Source: a virus. Taken from it: DNA of 64,000 nucleotides. A program made the position numbers and the translations under genes. A model generated the notes under the pieces. It did not search any database. It saw only the letters and a list, made by a program, of their open reading frames with translations, and was not told the origin of the DNA. The stretch lies in the IMG/VR virus record IMGVR_UViG_3300027387_000003, positions 16,589-80,588 of that record; one strand, written 5' to 3'. This document shows positions 34,094-42,360 of this stretch, in pieces (positions within the stretch are counted from its first letter, which is position 1; every line of letters begins with the position of its first letter).

Positions 34094-36067
34094 ATGAACA
34101 TTATTACGACTAAAGAACAGTTAGATGAGATGGTGGCTTACTATCTTAAGCAGGACGCGTATGCGTATGACTGCGAAACAGTAGGCCCACGCCGTGGAGT
34201 CACAGTAGTTAATGAAGTGCTGTGGTTAAGCTTTGCTACACATGGTCGTGGAGATGTAATCCCAATGGGACATCCCAATGGTGAGTTTATTGAAACTATA
34301 CGTCCGCTTACAGGACAAGGGCAAAAGCGCAAAGACAAAGGTTTAGAAGTACGAGAAGCGGATTACTCGGCTGACGATAAGAAAGCCACGCAGGTCTTTG
34401 GTCCAGCCCCACAACAGCTATACCCAACAGAGGTATTTAAAGCTTTAGAGCCGTTGTTTTTTAACGAAGAGATTTTAACTATAGGTCACAACTTAGTCTT
34501 TGACCTTACATCTGTAGCAAAGTACTTAGGTGGTCGTATTCCATCAGGTCCTTATTTTGACACCATGGTTGGCTCGTTTATCTACGACAACCGCAATAAG
34601 AACAAGTGTGGTTTAGATGATTGCTTAGAGCGTGAGCTTGGGTACAAGATGACTAAGGGTGTTGGAGCACAGGTAGAGATACATGCTTTTGATATTGTTG
34701 CTAAGTACGCGTATCTAGATGCTAAGTACACCTTTGCTCTATGGAAGGTAGTAAAAGAAAAGATTAATGCTGCAGATGTAGACAACATCATGAAGCTAGA
34801 GATGGACGTGCTAGAAGTCCTTTGCCATATGAAGTTGGCAGGAGCACCTATTGATGAGAACGCGCTAGGTGATTTACATCAGCAGTTAGAAAAAGACATT
34901 GAGGCAACAAGAGAGACCATCTACTCAGTAGCTGGTCGTGTGTTTAATCTTAACTCTAATCCAGAGAAGCAAGAGTTGCTGTACACATCTAAGGACATGG
35001 GCGGTCGCGGATTAAAGCCTAAGGTTCTTACAGGCAAAGGTATTAAGAAGGACATGGAAGGTAGAGAGTTAGAAGTATCTGACTACTCTGTATCAGCAGA
35101 GGCGCTTGAGCCATACCGTGAGAAGGACCCATTAGTAAAAGCATTGCTGGAGTACGCAGACCTTAACAAGTTGTTAAGCACCTACGTAATCCCATATCTA
35201 GGAGGCGAAGTTGTCAGAACCACAGGTGGAAAATCTAAGATTGAAGTCAAAGACAGTCTCCTCGTCAAAGGTCGTTTACACTGCGACTTCATCCAACATG
35301 GCGCAGAGACTGGTCGTTTCTCTAGCCGTAACCCAAACTTACAGAACGTACCAAATCCAGCCACAGCTCACGGAAAAGCTATTCGAAACCTCTTCTACGC
35401 TCCAGAAGGCTACAAGTTAGTAGTTGCTGACTACTCACAGATTGAGCCACGAATCATTGCGTCGATGTCTCAGGACCCTATTATGTTAAAAAACTATAGA
35501 GAAGGTAGTGATATCTATACAACCGTTGGTGATGTAATGGGTGTTAATCGTCAGGGTGGTAAGACTTTGGTGCTTGCTATGGCGTATGGTGTAGGTCCAG
35601 ACAAGATTGCTCGTTCTATTGGGTGTTCTATTACAGAGGCTAAGAACCTGCTCAGTGACTTTGCTGTTAAGTTTGCCAACATTAATCGGTACAGGGTTAA
35701 AGTTATTGGCGCTACTAAGGTCAAGAACTACGTCACCACTATCATGGGTCGTAAGCGCTACATCCCTGAGATTAACTCTAAGAACTTTGGGGAGAGGGGT
35801 AGCGCTGAGCGCCAGGCGTTTAATACACGCATCCAAGGCTCTGCTGCTGACATCATGAAGCTTGCTATGATTAGGGCACACCAGATGATTCCAAAAGAAT
35901 CACACATCCTATTGACAGTCCACGATGAATTGGTCACCATTACACCTGACCATCTAGTTGATGAAACAAAGGAAGCAATTAGAGAAGCGATGGAAGGAAT
36001 CAATATGCTAGACGTACCGTTGATTGCAGACGTTAAGGTCGTACAACGGTGGGGAGAAGCCAAGTGA
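34094..36067 (+). CDS. polA: Family A DNA polymerase with 3'-5' exonuclease
   Basis: 657 residues. Exonuclease motifs: AYDCETVG (Exo I), GHNLVFDLTSVA (Exo II), YAYLDAKYTF (Exo III), so proofreading should be active. Polymerase motifs: VVADYSQIEPRIIA (motif A), RQGGKTLVLAMAYG (motif B; in the order R...K...YG) and LTVHDELV (motif C). There is no 5'-3' exonuclease domain, as in T7-type phage enzymes. An unusual glycine/charged linker of about 40 residues sits within the exonuclease domain (near residues 75-105). The replicative polymerase of the phage. Confidence 0.95.
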   Translation: MNIITTKEQLDEMVAYYLKQDAYAYDCETVGPRRGVTVVNEVLWLSFATHGRGDVIPMGHPNGEFIETIRPLTGQGQKRKDKGLEVREADYSADDKKATQVFGPAPQQLYPTEVFKALEPLFFNEEILTIGHNLVFDLTSVAKYLGGRIPSGPYFDTMVGSFIYDNRNKNKCGLDDCLERELGYKMTKGVGAQVEIHAFDIVAKYAYLDAKYTFALWKVVKEKINAADVDNIMKLEMDVLEVLCHMKLAGAPIDENALGDLHQQLEKDIEATRETIYSVAGRVFNLNSNPEKQELLYTSKDMGGRGLKPKVLTGKGIKKDMEGRELEVSDYSVSAEALEPYREKDPLVKALLEYADLNKLLSTYVIPYLGGEVVRTTGGKSKIEVKDSLLVKGRLHCDFIQHGAETGRFSSRNPNLQNVPNPATAHGKAIRNLFYAPEGYKLVVADYSQIEPRIIASMSQDPIMLKNYREGSDIYTTVGDVMGVNRQGGKTLVLAMAYGVGPDKIARSIGCSITEAKNLLSDFAVKFANINRYRVKVIGATKVKNYVTTIMGRKRYIPEINSKNFGERGSAERQAFNTRIQGSAADIMKLAMIRAHQMIPKESHILLTVHDELVTITPDHLVDETKEAIREAMEGINMLDVPLIADVKVVQRWGEAK

Positions 36068-36537
36068 GTTTCTTTGACCGCTTTAAAAAAAGAGAAGAAG
36101 ACTTTCAGATATTTACTAGGGACATTCCTCTTAGCACCATCCTTCGTTGGTATATCTATGACACAGAGTTAGGAGAACCTAACGAGGTTGTAGAAATCAT
36201 GGGCCTTAATAGGGCTAGTGAAGAAGGTGACGAGAAAGAGCGTGAAGACTCTGATGAGCGTATGGATAACATCGCCTACTTACTTCCTTATTTAAATGCC
36301 ATGGCTGACATTGCAGCAGACGTTATTACTGGTGTACAGGTAGATGAGATTACTAAAGACAACCCTAACAATGCCGACGAAATTGAGCGTGAATTAGACA
36401 CTATGCGGGTGCTGTATAAAGTTGTCAGCTTATCCGCTATCATGGGAGCCTTCGCTTCGGCTATGGAAATAGGTTTAATTGAGCCAGGCGATATACAGAA
36501 GACCGAGTGGGAGAATCGAGTACTAGATGAGCAGTAA
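36064..36537 (+). CDS. Unrecognised helical protein downstream of polymerase
   Basis: 157 residues from a GTG that overlaps the polymerase stop (GTGA), preceded by GGGGAG. The alternative upstream ATG lies inside polA. Mostly helical and acidic with a hydrophobic C-terminal part (VSLSAIMGAFASAMEIGLI). Function unknown. Confidence 0.55.
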   Translation: MSFFDRFKKREEDFQIFTRDIPLSTILRWYIYDTELGEPNEVVEIMGLNRASEEGDEKEREDSDERMDNIAYLLPYLNAMADIAADVITGVQVDEITKDNPNNADEIERELDTMRVLYKVVSLSAIMGAFASAMEIGLIEPGDIQKTEWENRVLDEQ

Positions 36538-36886
36538 TTGGTGGGCAAATAAGTTAGGCACACAAGCACCACAGCAAGCAGCCCCAACACCACAGTATGT
36601 AGCTCCACAGCCTGCTACATACATTCAGCCTTCACAGCCACAGTATCCGCCTACACAGCAAGCAACACCGCAAGCAGAGCGTTGCCCAGGGTGTGGCAGT
36701 GGTAACTATGGTGGCGCAACACCTGAATCACGTAAGCGATGCTACGATTGCGGATATCCAATTACTCAAAGTGGTTCGGGTATGGGTAAAGGTGTTGTAG
36801 GTAATCAAGGTGGAGGACCTACTCAAGCAGCAAAGCAAGTTTCATCTGGTGGATTTAACCCAACTACAATCATTGGACACATTTAA
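36527..36886 (+). CDS. Pro/Gln-rich protein with zinc ribbon
   Basis: 119 residues. The first ~50 are Pro/Gln/Ala repeats, followed by CPGCGSGNYG...RCYDCGYP (about residues 53-76), a clear CxxC-CxxC zinc ribbon, and a Gly-rich tail. The disordered tail and ribbon suggest a protein-contact role near RecA or the polymerase. Coupled to recA by TAATG. Confidence 0.65.
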   Translation: MSSNWWANKLGTQAPQQAAPTPQYVAPQPATYIQPSQPQYPPTQQATPQAERCPGCGSGNYGGATPESRKRCYDCGYPITQSGSGMGKGVVGNQGGGPTQAAKQVSSGGFNPTTIIGHI

Positions 36887-37947
36887 TGAATGCCGAACTA
36901 ACTAAACTAATAACAAAGATTAATAAGAAGTACGGCTCTGACACCATCGTTATCGGTTCAGAGATTACCGAAGGCATTGGTCGTTTGACTACTGGCTCAG
37001 TGTCATTAGATGTAGCCCTAGGTGGTGGGTGGCCTACCAATCAGTGGCATGAGATTATCGGTGAAGCGAGCAACGGCAAGACCGCTATTGCATTGAAGAC
37101 TATTGCTGCTAATCAAAAGAAGGACCCTAACTTTACTGCGGTATGGATTGCAGCAGAGCAGTGGGTTCCAGAGTATGCAGAGCTTTGCGGTGTAGATGTA
37201 TCCCGTCTATATGTAGTTTCTACTAACATCATGGAGGAAGCTTATGAAACAGTCATCGAGATTACTGGGTCTAAAGCGGTCGATTGTATTGTTATTGATT
37301 CGCTACCTGCCTTGGTCCCTTCAGCAGAAGACGATAAGGAGATGGAGGAATCTACTGTAGGACGCTCAGCGCTTCTTACTAACAAGTTCTTCCGCAAGGT
37401 AGGTAAGGCATCTAAGCGCTCCCTCATTGAGGCTGAGCGCCCGTTCATTGGCATCCTAATCAACCAGTGGCGTTCAAAGATTGGTGTTATGTATGGCGAC
37501 CCTCGCACTACCCCAGGTGGCCTAGGCAAGGACTACGCTTTCTTTACTCGCATGGAAGTACGTCGTGATGAGTGGATTGAGGTTGGTACTGGGCAGGATA
37601 AGCGCCGTGTAGGACAGAGTATTAAGGCTAGAGTTATCAAGAACAAGTCAGCCCCACCATCACAGGTTGCTGTCTTTGATTTCTACTTTGCAGACGGTGG
37701 AGAAATCCCTGCTGGAGAGATTGACTTTGGTAAAGAGATTATGGCTATGGGTATCCTTAACAAGGTTATTACCAGAGCAGGTGCTTACTACCGCTACGAC
37801 TTCCAAGGCGAGACTCGACAGTGGATGGGACAGGATGCTATGCTTGCCTCCATACGGGAAGAGTTAGACCTTAAAGAAACTTTAGAACGCGACGTGCTGG
37901 ACTCTATTAAAGCAGGGTCTAAGTTTGTAGCATCCGATGAGGACTAA
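36886..37947 (+). CDS. recA: RecA-like recombinase
   Basis: 353 residues. GRLTTGSVSLDVALGGGWPT, Walker A GEASNGKTA (usual GPESSGKT position), Walker B CIVIDSLPALV and the L2-region motif around NQWRSK / TTPGG / FFTRMEVRR match RecA/UvsX proteins. Drives strand exchange for repair and recombination-dependent replication. Overlaps the Hjc-like nuclease gene by 11 bases. Confidence 0.92.
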   Translation: MNAELTKLITKINKKYGSDTIVIGSEITEGIGRLTTGSVSLDVALGGGWPTNQWHEIIGEASNGKTAIALKTIAANQKKDPNFTAVWIAAEQWVPEYAELCGVDVSRLYVVSTNIMEEAYETVIEITGSKAVDCIVIDSLPALVPSAEDDKEMEESTVGRSALLTNKFFRKVGKASKRSLIEAERPFIGILINQWRSKIGVMYGDPRTTPGGLGKDYAFFTRMEVRRDEWIEVGTGQDKRRVGQSIKARVIKNKSAPPSQVAVFDFYFADGGEIPAGEIDFGKEIMAMGILNKVITRAGAYYRYDFQGETRQWMGQDAMLASIREELDLKETLERDVLDSIKAGSKFVASDED

Positions 37948-38278
37948 AGGACAGAAAGAGTCTAAGAAGCACGAGGACCGACTTGCAAAGGCAATTGGTG
38001 GACAGCGTTCAGCTGGAAGCGGTGCCTTTTGGAGTCGTAAAGGCGATGTTCGGTCTGACGATTTGCTCGTAGAGCATAAGTGGACTGGCAAAACCTCCGT
38101 AACCATTAAGGCTGCGGTTCTAAAAAAGATTGTCAACGAAGCAATCGTTGAGAGTCGGATGCCTGTCCTCGGCTTTCACCTTGATGGTGAGAACTACGTA
38201 ATGTTAACCGAAGACGATTTCCTGGAGCTGCGCCACTACCTCCAGGAGTGTAATTGTACGAAGACATCGGGCACGTAG
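37937..38278 (+). CDS. Hjc-like Holliday junction resolvase (PD-(D/E)xK)
   Basis: 113 residues. GSGAFWSRKGDVRSDDLLVEHKWT contains the GSG...KGDV...D...VExK arrangement of archaeal-type Hjc resolvases. Small size fits. Placed after recA, a logical spot for a junction-cutting enzyme. A simple nicking nuclease role is the alternative. Confidence 0.7.
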   Translation: MRTKGQKESKKHEDRLAKAIGGQRSAGSGAFWSRKGDVRSDDLLVEHKWTGKTSVTIKAAVLKKIVNEAIVESRMPVLGFHLDGENYVMLTEDDFLELRHYLQECNCTKTSGT

Positions 38279-38571
38279 AAGGATGGCGTCATAACGCTAA
38301 GTGCCGTGGCATGGATACCGAGCTTTGGTTTCCACCAAGAGACAAAGCAAAATATAAAAAGATAGCAACCATTTCTAAAGCTACGTGCTATGGAAAAGAT
38401 GGGTTGCCAGAGTGCCCTGTTCGTAAGCAGTGTCTTTTGTACGCAGATAGCATGGATGAGCAGCATGGTATCTGGGGTGGAATGTCACACCGTGAACGCA
38501 ACGCATTAAAGCGCAAAGCAAATAAAGAAGGAAAAACATTTAAAGAATGGGTATCAGAGGAGAAGTTGTGA
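38254..38571 (+). CDS. WhiB-family iron-sulfur transcription regulator
   Basis: 105 residues from a TTG with SD AGGAG. C17...LWFPP, then C45, C54, C60 and the GIWGGMSHRERN turn are diagnostic of WhiB proteins, which bind a 4Fe-4S cluster and the housekeeping sigma factor of Actinobacteria. Here the spacing between the second and third Cys is 8 residues (CYGKDGLPEC) rather than the usual two. Likely redirects host transcription or sensing; strong marker of an actinobacterial host. Confidence 0.93.
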   Translation: MYEDIGHVEGWRHNAKCRGMDTELWFPPRDKAKYKKIATISKATCYGKDGLPECPVRKQCLLYADSMDEQHGIWGGMSHRERNALKRKANKEGKTFKEWVSEEKL

Positions 38572-38583
38572 TAGGTTGTTGCA

Positions 38584-39441
38584 ATGAAAGCAAACAAGCC
38601 CCAGCAAATTACTGGCTCCCTGAAAGCATTCGTCGACGTGGCTAAAAAGAACAGCAGAGTAATAGGTTCTGTAGAGCGTCATCTAATCTCTAAGCCCCGT
38701 GATATGAGCCGTAGAACAGACGTTCTACACCCCTCCGATATGGTCAGTGATGAGTGGTGCTACCGTGCTTCTTACTTCCATTTAAAGGGTCATGCACCAA
38801 TAAGCAACCGTGTTATGAGGTTACAGACACACTCCGTGTTTGCTGAAGGGCATGCTATCCATGCTAAGTGGCAGAAGTGGTTTCAGGAAATGGGAACCCT
38901 ATATGGCAAGTGGTATTGCATTGAGTGTGAAGAAGAATTCTGGGGCGGGTCTGATTGTCATGATGGTCCGTTGGAGTATCGTGAAGTTCCATTGTTTTAT
39001 GAGCCACTACGCATTTCAGGACACTCAGATGGTTGGCTAGTTAATCTAGGTAATCCACTTATGTTAGAGATTAAGTCTATTGGTGCTGGCACTATTCGCT
39101 GGGAAGCACCACAGTTAATGGCTCAGCATGGCGGAGACATGACTAAGGTATGGCCTGATATTAAAGCGCCATTTGAAAAGCACGTTAATCAAGTACAGAT
39201 TTATATGAAGTTGGCAGAGCTAATTGGGTATCCAGATGTACCACAGGAAGCTGTGCTTATTTATGAAAACAAAGCAGACCAATCAGCTAAAGAATTTGTA
39301 GTACCTAAGTCTGATTTTGCTATTGCGCCACTGTTCGAGGCTGCTGCTATGATTGTAGAAGCAGTTAAAAATGACACGCCACCAACATGTAATATTGATG
39401 CCTGGGGACAGTGTTCAAGATGCGGAGGATACAATGACTGA
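38584..39441 (+). CDS. Cas4/RecB-like PD-(D/E)xK exonuclease
   Basis: 285 residues. GHAIHAKWQKW, then ISGHSDGWLV (Asp), LEIKSIG (ExK) and HVNQVQIYMKLAEL (Q-motif) give the RecB-type nuclease signature. One Cys in EWCYRASYF and three at the C-terminus (CNIDAWGQCSRCG) match the Fe-S site of Cas4/AddB-like nucleases; an extra Cys/His set lies near CIECEEEFW. Probably processes DNA ends during recombination. No cas genes or CRISPR array are nearby. Confidence 0.85.
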   Translation: MKANKPQQITGSLKAFVDVAKKNSRVIGSVERHLISKPRDMSRRTDVLHPSDMVSDEWCYRASYFHLKGHAPISNRVMRLQTHSVFAEGHAIHAKWQKWFQEMGTLYGKWYCIECEEEFWGGSDCHDGPLEYREVPLFYEPLRISGHSDGWLVNLGNPLMLEIKSIGAGTIRWEAPQLMAQHGGDMTKVWPDIKAPFEKHVNQVQIYMKLAELIGYPDVPQEAVLIYENKADQSAKEFVVPKSDFAIAPLFEAAAMIVEAVKNDTPPTCNIDAWGQCSRCGGYND

Positions 39442-39928
39442 TTTAGTAGCAACAGGTATTAGCGAAGAAGTGCTAAAGGTATTGGAAAACCAAGGTCTTC
39501 CTATCAAGCGCTCTATGAAGCTGGAGCTTCCTGATTTTCCAGAAGACATCACAGCTATTGATGAACAGCAGCTAATGATTATGGCTAGCAAGTACATGGA
39601 GAACCTAAACTTCATTCGTACACAGGTAGCCTGCGCTACCCTCGCAGAGGCTGAAGCTGACAGTGCATATGACATGACTGTAGCCAAAGGTTTACTAGGT
39701 AAGACAACGGGCAAGAGCACAGAGAAGTCTGTGATGCTCAAGGCAGCCGTTGTAACAGAGCCTGAGGTAGTTGAACTAGCCAAGGCTAAGGACTTTGCCT
39801 ACGCCTATCGTAAGCTGTTAGAGACCCACCTAGAGAACTTAGAGCGCTACTACTCCCTCACTAGCCGTGAGTTGACACGTCGTACCTCAAACGCTCGCAG
39901 TGGTTCGTTTAACAGATATGTCCCTTAA
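39434..39928 (+). CDS. Helical hypothetical protein
   Basis: 164 residues from the ATG with SD GGAGGAT overlapping the nuclease stop. Almost entirely helical (NFIRTQVACATLAEAEADSAY; FAYAYRKLLETHLENLERYY) and likely to form a coiled-coil oligomer. The layout recalls small accessory proteins of phage recombination operons. No known family. Confidence 0.55.
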   Translation: MTDLVATGISEEVLKVLENQGLPIKRSMKLELPDFPEDITAIDEQQLMIMASKYMENLNFIRTQVACATLAEAEADSAYDMTVAKGLLGKTTGKSTEKSVMLKAAVVTEPEVVELAKAKDFAYAYRKLLETHLENLERYYSLTSRELTRRTSNARSGSFNRYVP

Positions 39929-40463
39929 AAAAACTGAAGGAGGCCTCGACCTCACTGACAGTAGCCCAGTTTATTTAGGTATAGACCAATCCTTTACAGG
40001 GTTTGCTATGTGTGCGTATAAAGACGATAAGTACTACGCAGAGGTTTATAAATCCAATAATAAAGGTATGCCACGTATGTTAGATATACGTGCTTTTATA
40101 CGTGACTGGTTATCTAGGGTAGAGATTATCGATGTAGCCATGGAAGGCTACGCGATGGGGGCTAAAGGCAAGGTATTCCATCTAGGTGAGCTTGGTGGCC
40201 TAGTTAAGATGGAGTTGGCAGATATTGACAAGTACCCATTGATAATTCCACCAACTACGCTAAAGAAATATGTAACAGGTGCAGGCACGGGACAGAAGAA
40301 CCAGATGATTTTGCATACCTACAAAAAGTGGGGGCCAACATTTACTGACGATAACGCCTGTGATGCATATGGACTTGCAAGGCTATGCTCAGGGGATGGT
40401 ACGCTTGCATATGAAAAGGCTATTTACCAACAGGTACAAAGTCCAGACTATAGGGAGATTTAA
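39918..40463 (+). CDS. RuvC-like Holliday junction resolvase
   Basis: 181 residues from the ATG inside the previous gene's end (a GTG six codons upstream is possible). The RNase H-type fold shows its acidic residues: LGIDQSFTGFAM (D), DVAMEGYAMGA (E) and DDNACDAYGLA (D/D). Same family as phage RuvC proteins. A second junction-cutting enzyme beside the Hjc-like one. Confidence 0.85.
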   Translation: MSLKKTEGGLDLTDSSPVYLGIDQSFTGFAMCAYKDDKYYAEVYKSNNKGMPRMLDIRAFIRDWLSRVEIIDVAMEGYAMGAKGKVFHLGELGGLVKMELADIDKYPLIIPPTTLKKYVTGAGTGQKNQMILHTYKKWGPTFTDDNACDAYGLARLCSGDGTLAYEKAIYQQVQSPDYREI

Positions 40464-40634
40464 ATGCCTATGTACGATTTTTCATGTATGAAGTGTGACC
40501 GCACTGTAGAGATGCACTTTGCATTTGACTCTGTGCAACGCCCTACATGTGAAGGGTGCGGAGAATTTATGGTAAAAAACTACACACCACCTGCTGTTCA
40601 ATTTAAAGGCGGAGGCTGGGGAGGTCAAGGATGA
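40464..40634 (+). CDS. FmdB-type zinc ribbon protein
   Basis: 56 residues. MPMYDFSCMKC...PTCEGCG with two CxxC pairs (8/11 and 29/32) and an end VQFKGGGWGG, the well-known start and end of FmdB-like small zinc ribbons. Cellular role of this family is unclear. Begins immediately after the RuvC stop and overlaps the next start by 4 bases (ATGA). Confidence 0.85.
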   Translation: MPMYDFSCMKCDRTVEMHFAFDSVQRPTCEGCGEFMVKNYTPPAVQFKGGGWGGQG

Positions 40635-40861
40635 GTAAGACACAGGAAAAACGCGCTCGCCGTGCTGCAGAACGCGACGCTTTTATTAAAGAGCGTCGCC
40701 AAGTACAACTAGCAGTATTTGAATCTAACTTCAATGTAGGGCTTGAGTTCTTTGAGGCCAATAAAGATAAGATGAGCCCAGAAGAGATTGCACAGGTAGA
40801 AGAAGAGATTGAGAAGAATCGTAAGCTCATTGAAGAGTGGAAGGAGAAGTGGGATGCGTGA
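40631..40861 (+). CDS. Charged helical hypothetical protein
   Basis: 76 residues, Arg/Glu/Lys-rich, with two long helices (RRAAERDAFIKERRQVQLAV; VEEEIEKNRKLIEEWKEKW). Overlaps neighbours at both ends, so it is part of the same message. Function unknown. Confidence 0.55.
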   Translation: MSKTQEKRARRAAERDAFIKERRQVQLAVFESNFNVGLEFFEANKDKMSPEEIAQVEEEIEKNRKLIEEWKEKWDA

Positions 40862-41021
40862 ATACCCAGGAATGAAAGATATGGGACTTGAGTTACCAAT
40901 CCTAGTAGCTGATGATGACTTTATTGAGCACCTTCACGAAGTAGGTTTTGAAGGAACTATTGATATTAATGACCTAATCTTTGAGTGGATTGATTGGGAA
41001 TCCGATAATGTCGAAGCATAA
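40854..41021 (+). CDS. Small acidic hypothetical protein
   Basis: 55 residues with SD AAGGAG six bases upstream. Acidic (about a quarter Asp/Glu), with LPILVADDDFIEHLHEVGF at its centre. Overlaps both neighbours. Function unknown. Confidence 0.55.
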   Translation: MREYPGMKDMGLELPILVADDDFIEHLHEVGFEGTIDINDLIFEWIDWESDNVEA

Positions 41022-41232
41022 AGATAAAGAACTACGAGAAGACGGCTGGATGACCGTTGATGAATTTATGGCTCAATTAACCCCAGGACTTACAGAGTAC
41101 CTGCGGGAAAACTGGGGTCTTAGAGATAACGAGGCTTTGCACCACCCTACAGACCTGTTTACCAATGCTTCTGTATATATGGATATTGCATACCGTATAT
41201 CTAACGACTTTATTAATTGCAAACATGGCTAG
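41008..41232 (+). CDS. Small hypothetical protein
   Basis: 74 residues from an ATG inside the previous gene's end. Helical with GWMTVDEFMAQLTPGL. No zinc or membrane features. Function unknown. Confidence 0.5.
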   Translation: MSKHKDKELREDGWMTVDEFMAQLTPGLTEYLRENWGLRDNEALHHPTDLFTNASVYMDIAYRISNDFINCKHG

Positions 41233-41446
41233 GAATATTAGAGAGCTAAAGCCCGATTTTACAGGGACTATGGCCTATGAGCACGTGGTTTGCCATGAGT
41301 GCCCTAACTGTGACTCCAGCCTATGGAACATCAAGGCTAGCTTCCAGGACTACGAAATATCCCAATACCTGTTGGATATGGAATGCTCAATTTGTGGCAG
41401 TTATGCCAAGGCACCCACACCTTTAGACAGACCTAATTTAATATAG
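41225..41446 (+). CDS. Small zinc-ribbon protein
   Basis: 73 residues. CHECPNCDSS and CSICGSY supply four to five Cys for one zinc site separated by ~35 residues. Similar ribbons occur throughout this phage. The chosen ATG overlaps the previous stop by 8 bases. Function unknown. Confidence 0.6.
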   Translation: MARNIRELKPDFTGTMAYEHVVCHECPNCDSSLWNIKASFQDYEISQYLLDMECSICGSYAKAPTPLDRPNLI

Positions 41447-41496
41447 CCTTCATAATTGTACCTACGGGGCTCCACTATACGTAAACCGAGGTACAC

Positions 41497-41781
41497 ATGA
41501 CCGAGCAACAACCACAAGAAGAACACATCCTGCGTGTAAGCGCGGGCAGTAATCCCCAGGCCGTGGCATCTGCCATCGCCCATAGCATCTACGAAACTCG
41601 CACTTGTAAAATCCGTGCAGTTGGAGCAGGTGCTATCAATCAAGCAGTAAAGGCTATCGCTATCGCACGTGGCTACACAGCCCCACGCGGTTTAGACCTA
41701 ACTTGCATCCCAGGTTTTACCAGTATTGAAAGCCATGACGGGCAGATTTCTGCCATTATTTTTGATGTCAAGGCGACTTAA
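41497..41781 (+). CDS. spoVS: SpoVS-family protein
   Basis: 94 residues. LRVSAGSNPQAVASAIAHSI, IRAVGAGAINQAVKAIAIARGY and GLDLTCIPGFT follow the stage V sporulation protein S pattern along its full length. SpoVS has a nucleic-acid-binding Alba-like fold and affects sporulation and division in Bacillus. In this phage a chromatin or gene-control role is possible. Has its own leader with a CACTATAC box upstream and stands as a single gene. Confidence 0.92.
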   Translation: MTEQQPQEEHILRVSAGSNPQAVASAIAHSIYETRTCKIRAVGAGAINQAVKAIAIARGYTAPRGLDLTCIPGFTSIESHDGQISAIIFDVKAT

Positions 41782-41842
41782 GACTGTATTTCCCCATTTA
41801 ATAGCCTACTCTGTTAGGTAATCCTAGGCCAAAGGAAAACAA

Positions 41843-42175
41843 ATGACAAAAGATTCAACAAAGAACTCAGCACCGATTGCTCCGACATCTGCGGAACCAT
41901 CAAACGCTGCAGGTTCAAAGCCACAAGTTGCTAAGCCTGTAAAGGGAACACTTGTGAAGAAGACTGGTAATGCTAAGGGTGGAACAGACCCATACACACA
42001 GGCAAAGCCGTCACGTACTAAGATTACTGCTACAGGTGGAGCACGATACGGTATCCGTGTTAAGTTCCAAAAGTCCACAGCTCCAGAAGCTAGCTCTACA
42101 CAGAGCAATGGACGTATCCTTTCTTCAGCGGTAAAACGCTCAGCGCCTAACTTCAAAGATGGAATGGCTGGGTAG
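41843..42175 (+). CDS. Basic low-complexity protein
   Basis: 110 residues, Lys/Ala/Ser/Pro-rich with few hydrophobic residues until YGIRVKFQKS. Strong SD AAAGGAAA region before the ATG. Probably disordered and nucleic-acid binding. Single gene followed by a good terminator. Unrecognised. Confidence 0.55.
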   Translation: MTKDSTKNSAPIAPTSAEPSNAAGSKPQVAKPVKGTLVKKTGNAKGGTDPYTQAKPSRTKITATGGARYGIRVKFQKSTAPEASSTQSNGRILSSAVKRSAPNFKDGMAG

Positions 42176-42191
42176 TTACAACTAAATAGCG

Positions 42192-42222
42192 CAAAGGCCC
42201 CTGTAACTAGGGGCCTTTGGCA
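42192..42222 (+). terminator. Rho-independent terminator
   Basis: CAAAGGCCCCT / AGGGGCCTTTG stem with loop GTAACT, followed by a T-containing tail (GCATTTCATTT). It is nearly symmetrical and may act in both directions. Confidence 0.75.
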
Positions 42223-42296
42223 TTTCATTTGCAAGTAAATGTACCTTTTCTTGCATATAAAAGAATTAAGGGAATATATTCTAAATTAGATTGTTG

Positions 42297-42302
42297 TATA
42301 CT
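42297..42302 (+). promoter_or_regulatory. Possible -10 box for hsp20
   Basis: TATACT preceded by TTG lies in the ~140-base AT-rich leader between the terminator and hsp20. No fair -35 box is at the usual distance, so an activator-dependent or extended -10 promoter would be needed. A 5' leader of about 50 bases would follow. Confidence 0.3.
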
Positions 42303-42360
42303 ATTGCTGACCGCTCACTAGGAGGGTCACAAAAAGTTATATCGTCTAAGGAGATATATT

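Noticed and set aside
39300-39441. CRISPR system suggested by the Cas4-like nuclease
   Set aside because: No repeat array or other cas gene was seen; Cas4-like nucleases are common in phages as recombination enzymes.
41164-41224. Hydrophobic N-terminal extension of the zinc-ribbon gene at 41225
   Set aside because: The extension overlaps the preceding gene in another frame and the internal ATG gives a normal small overlap; the hydrophobic look is a by-product.
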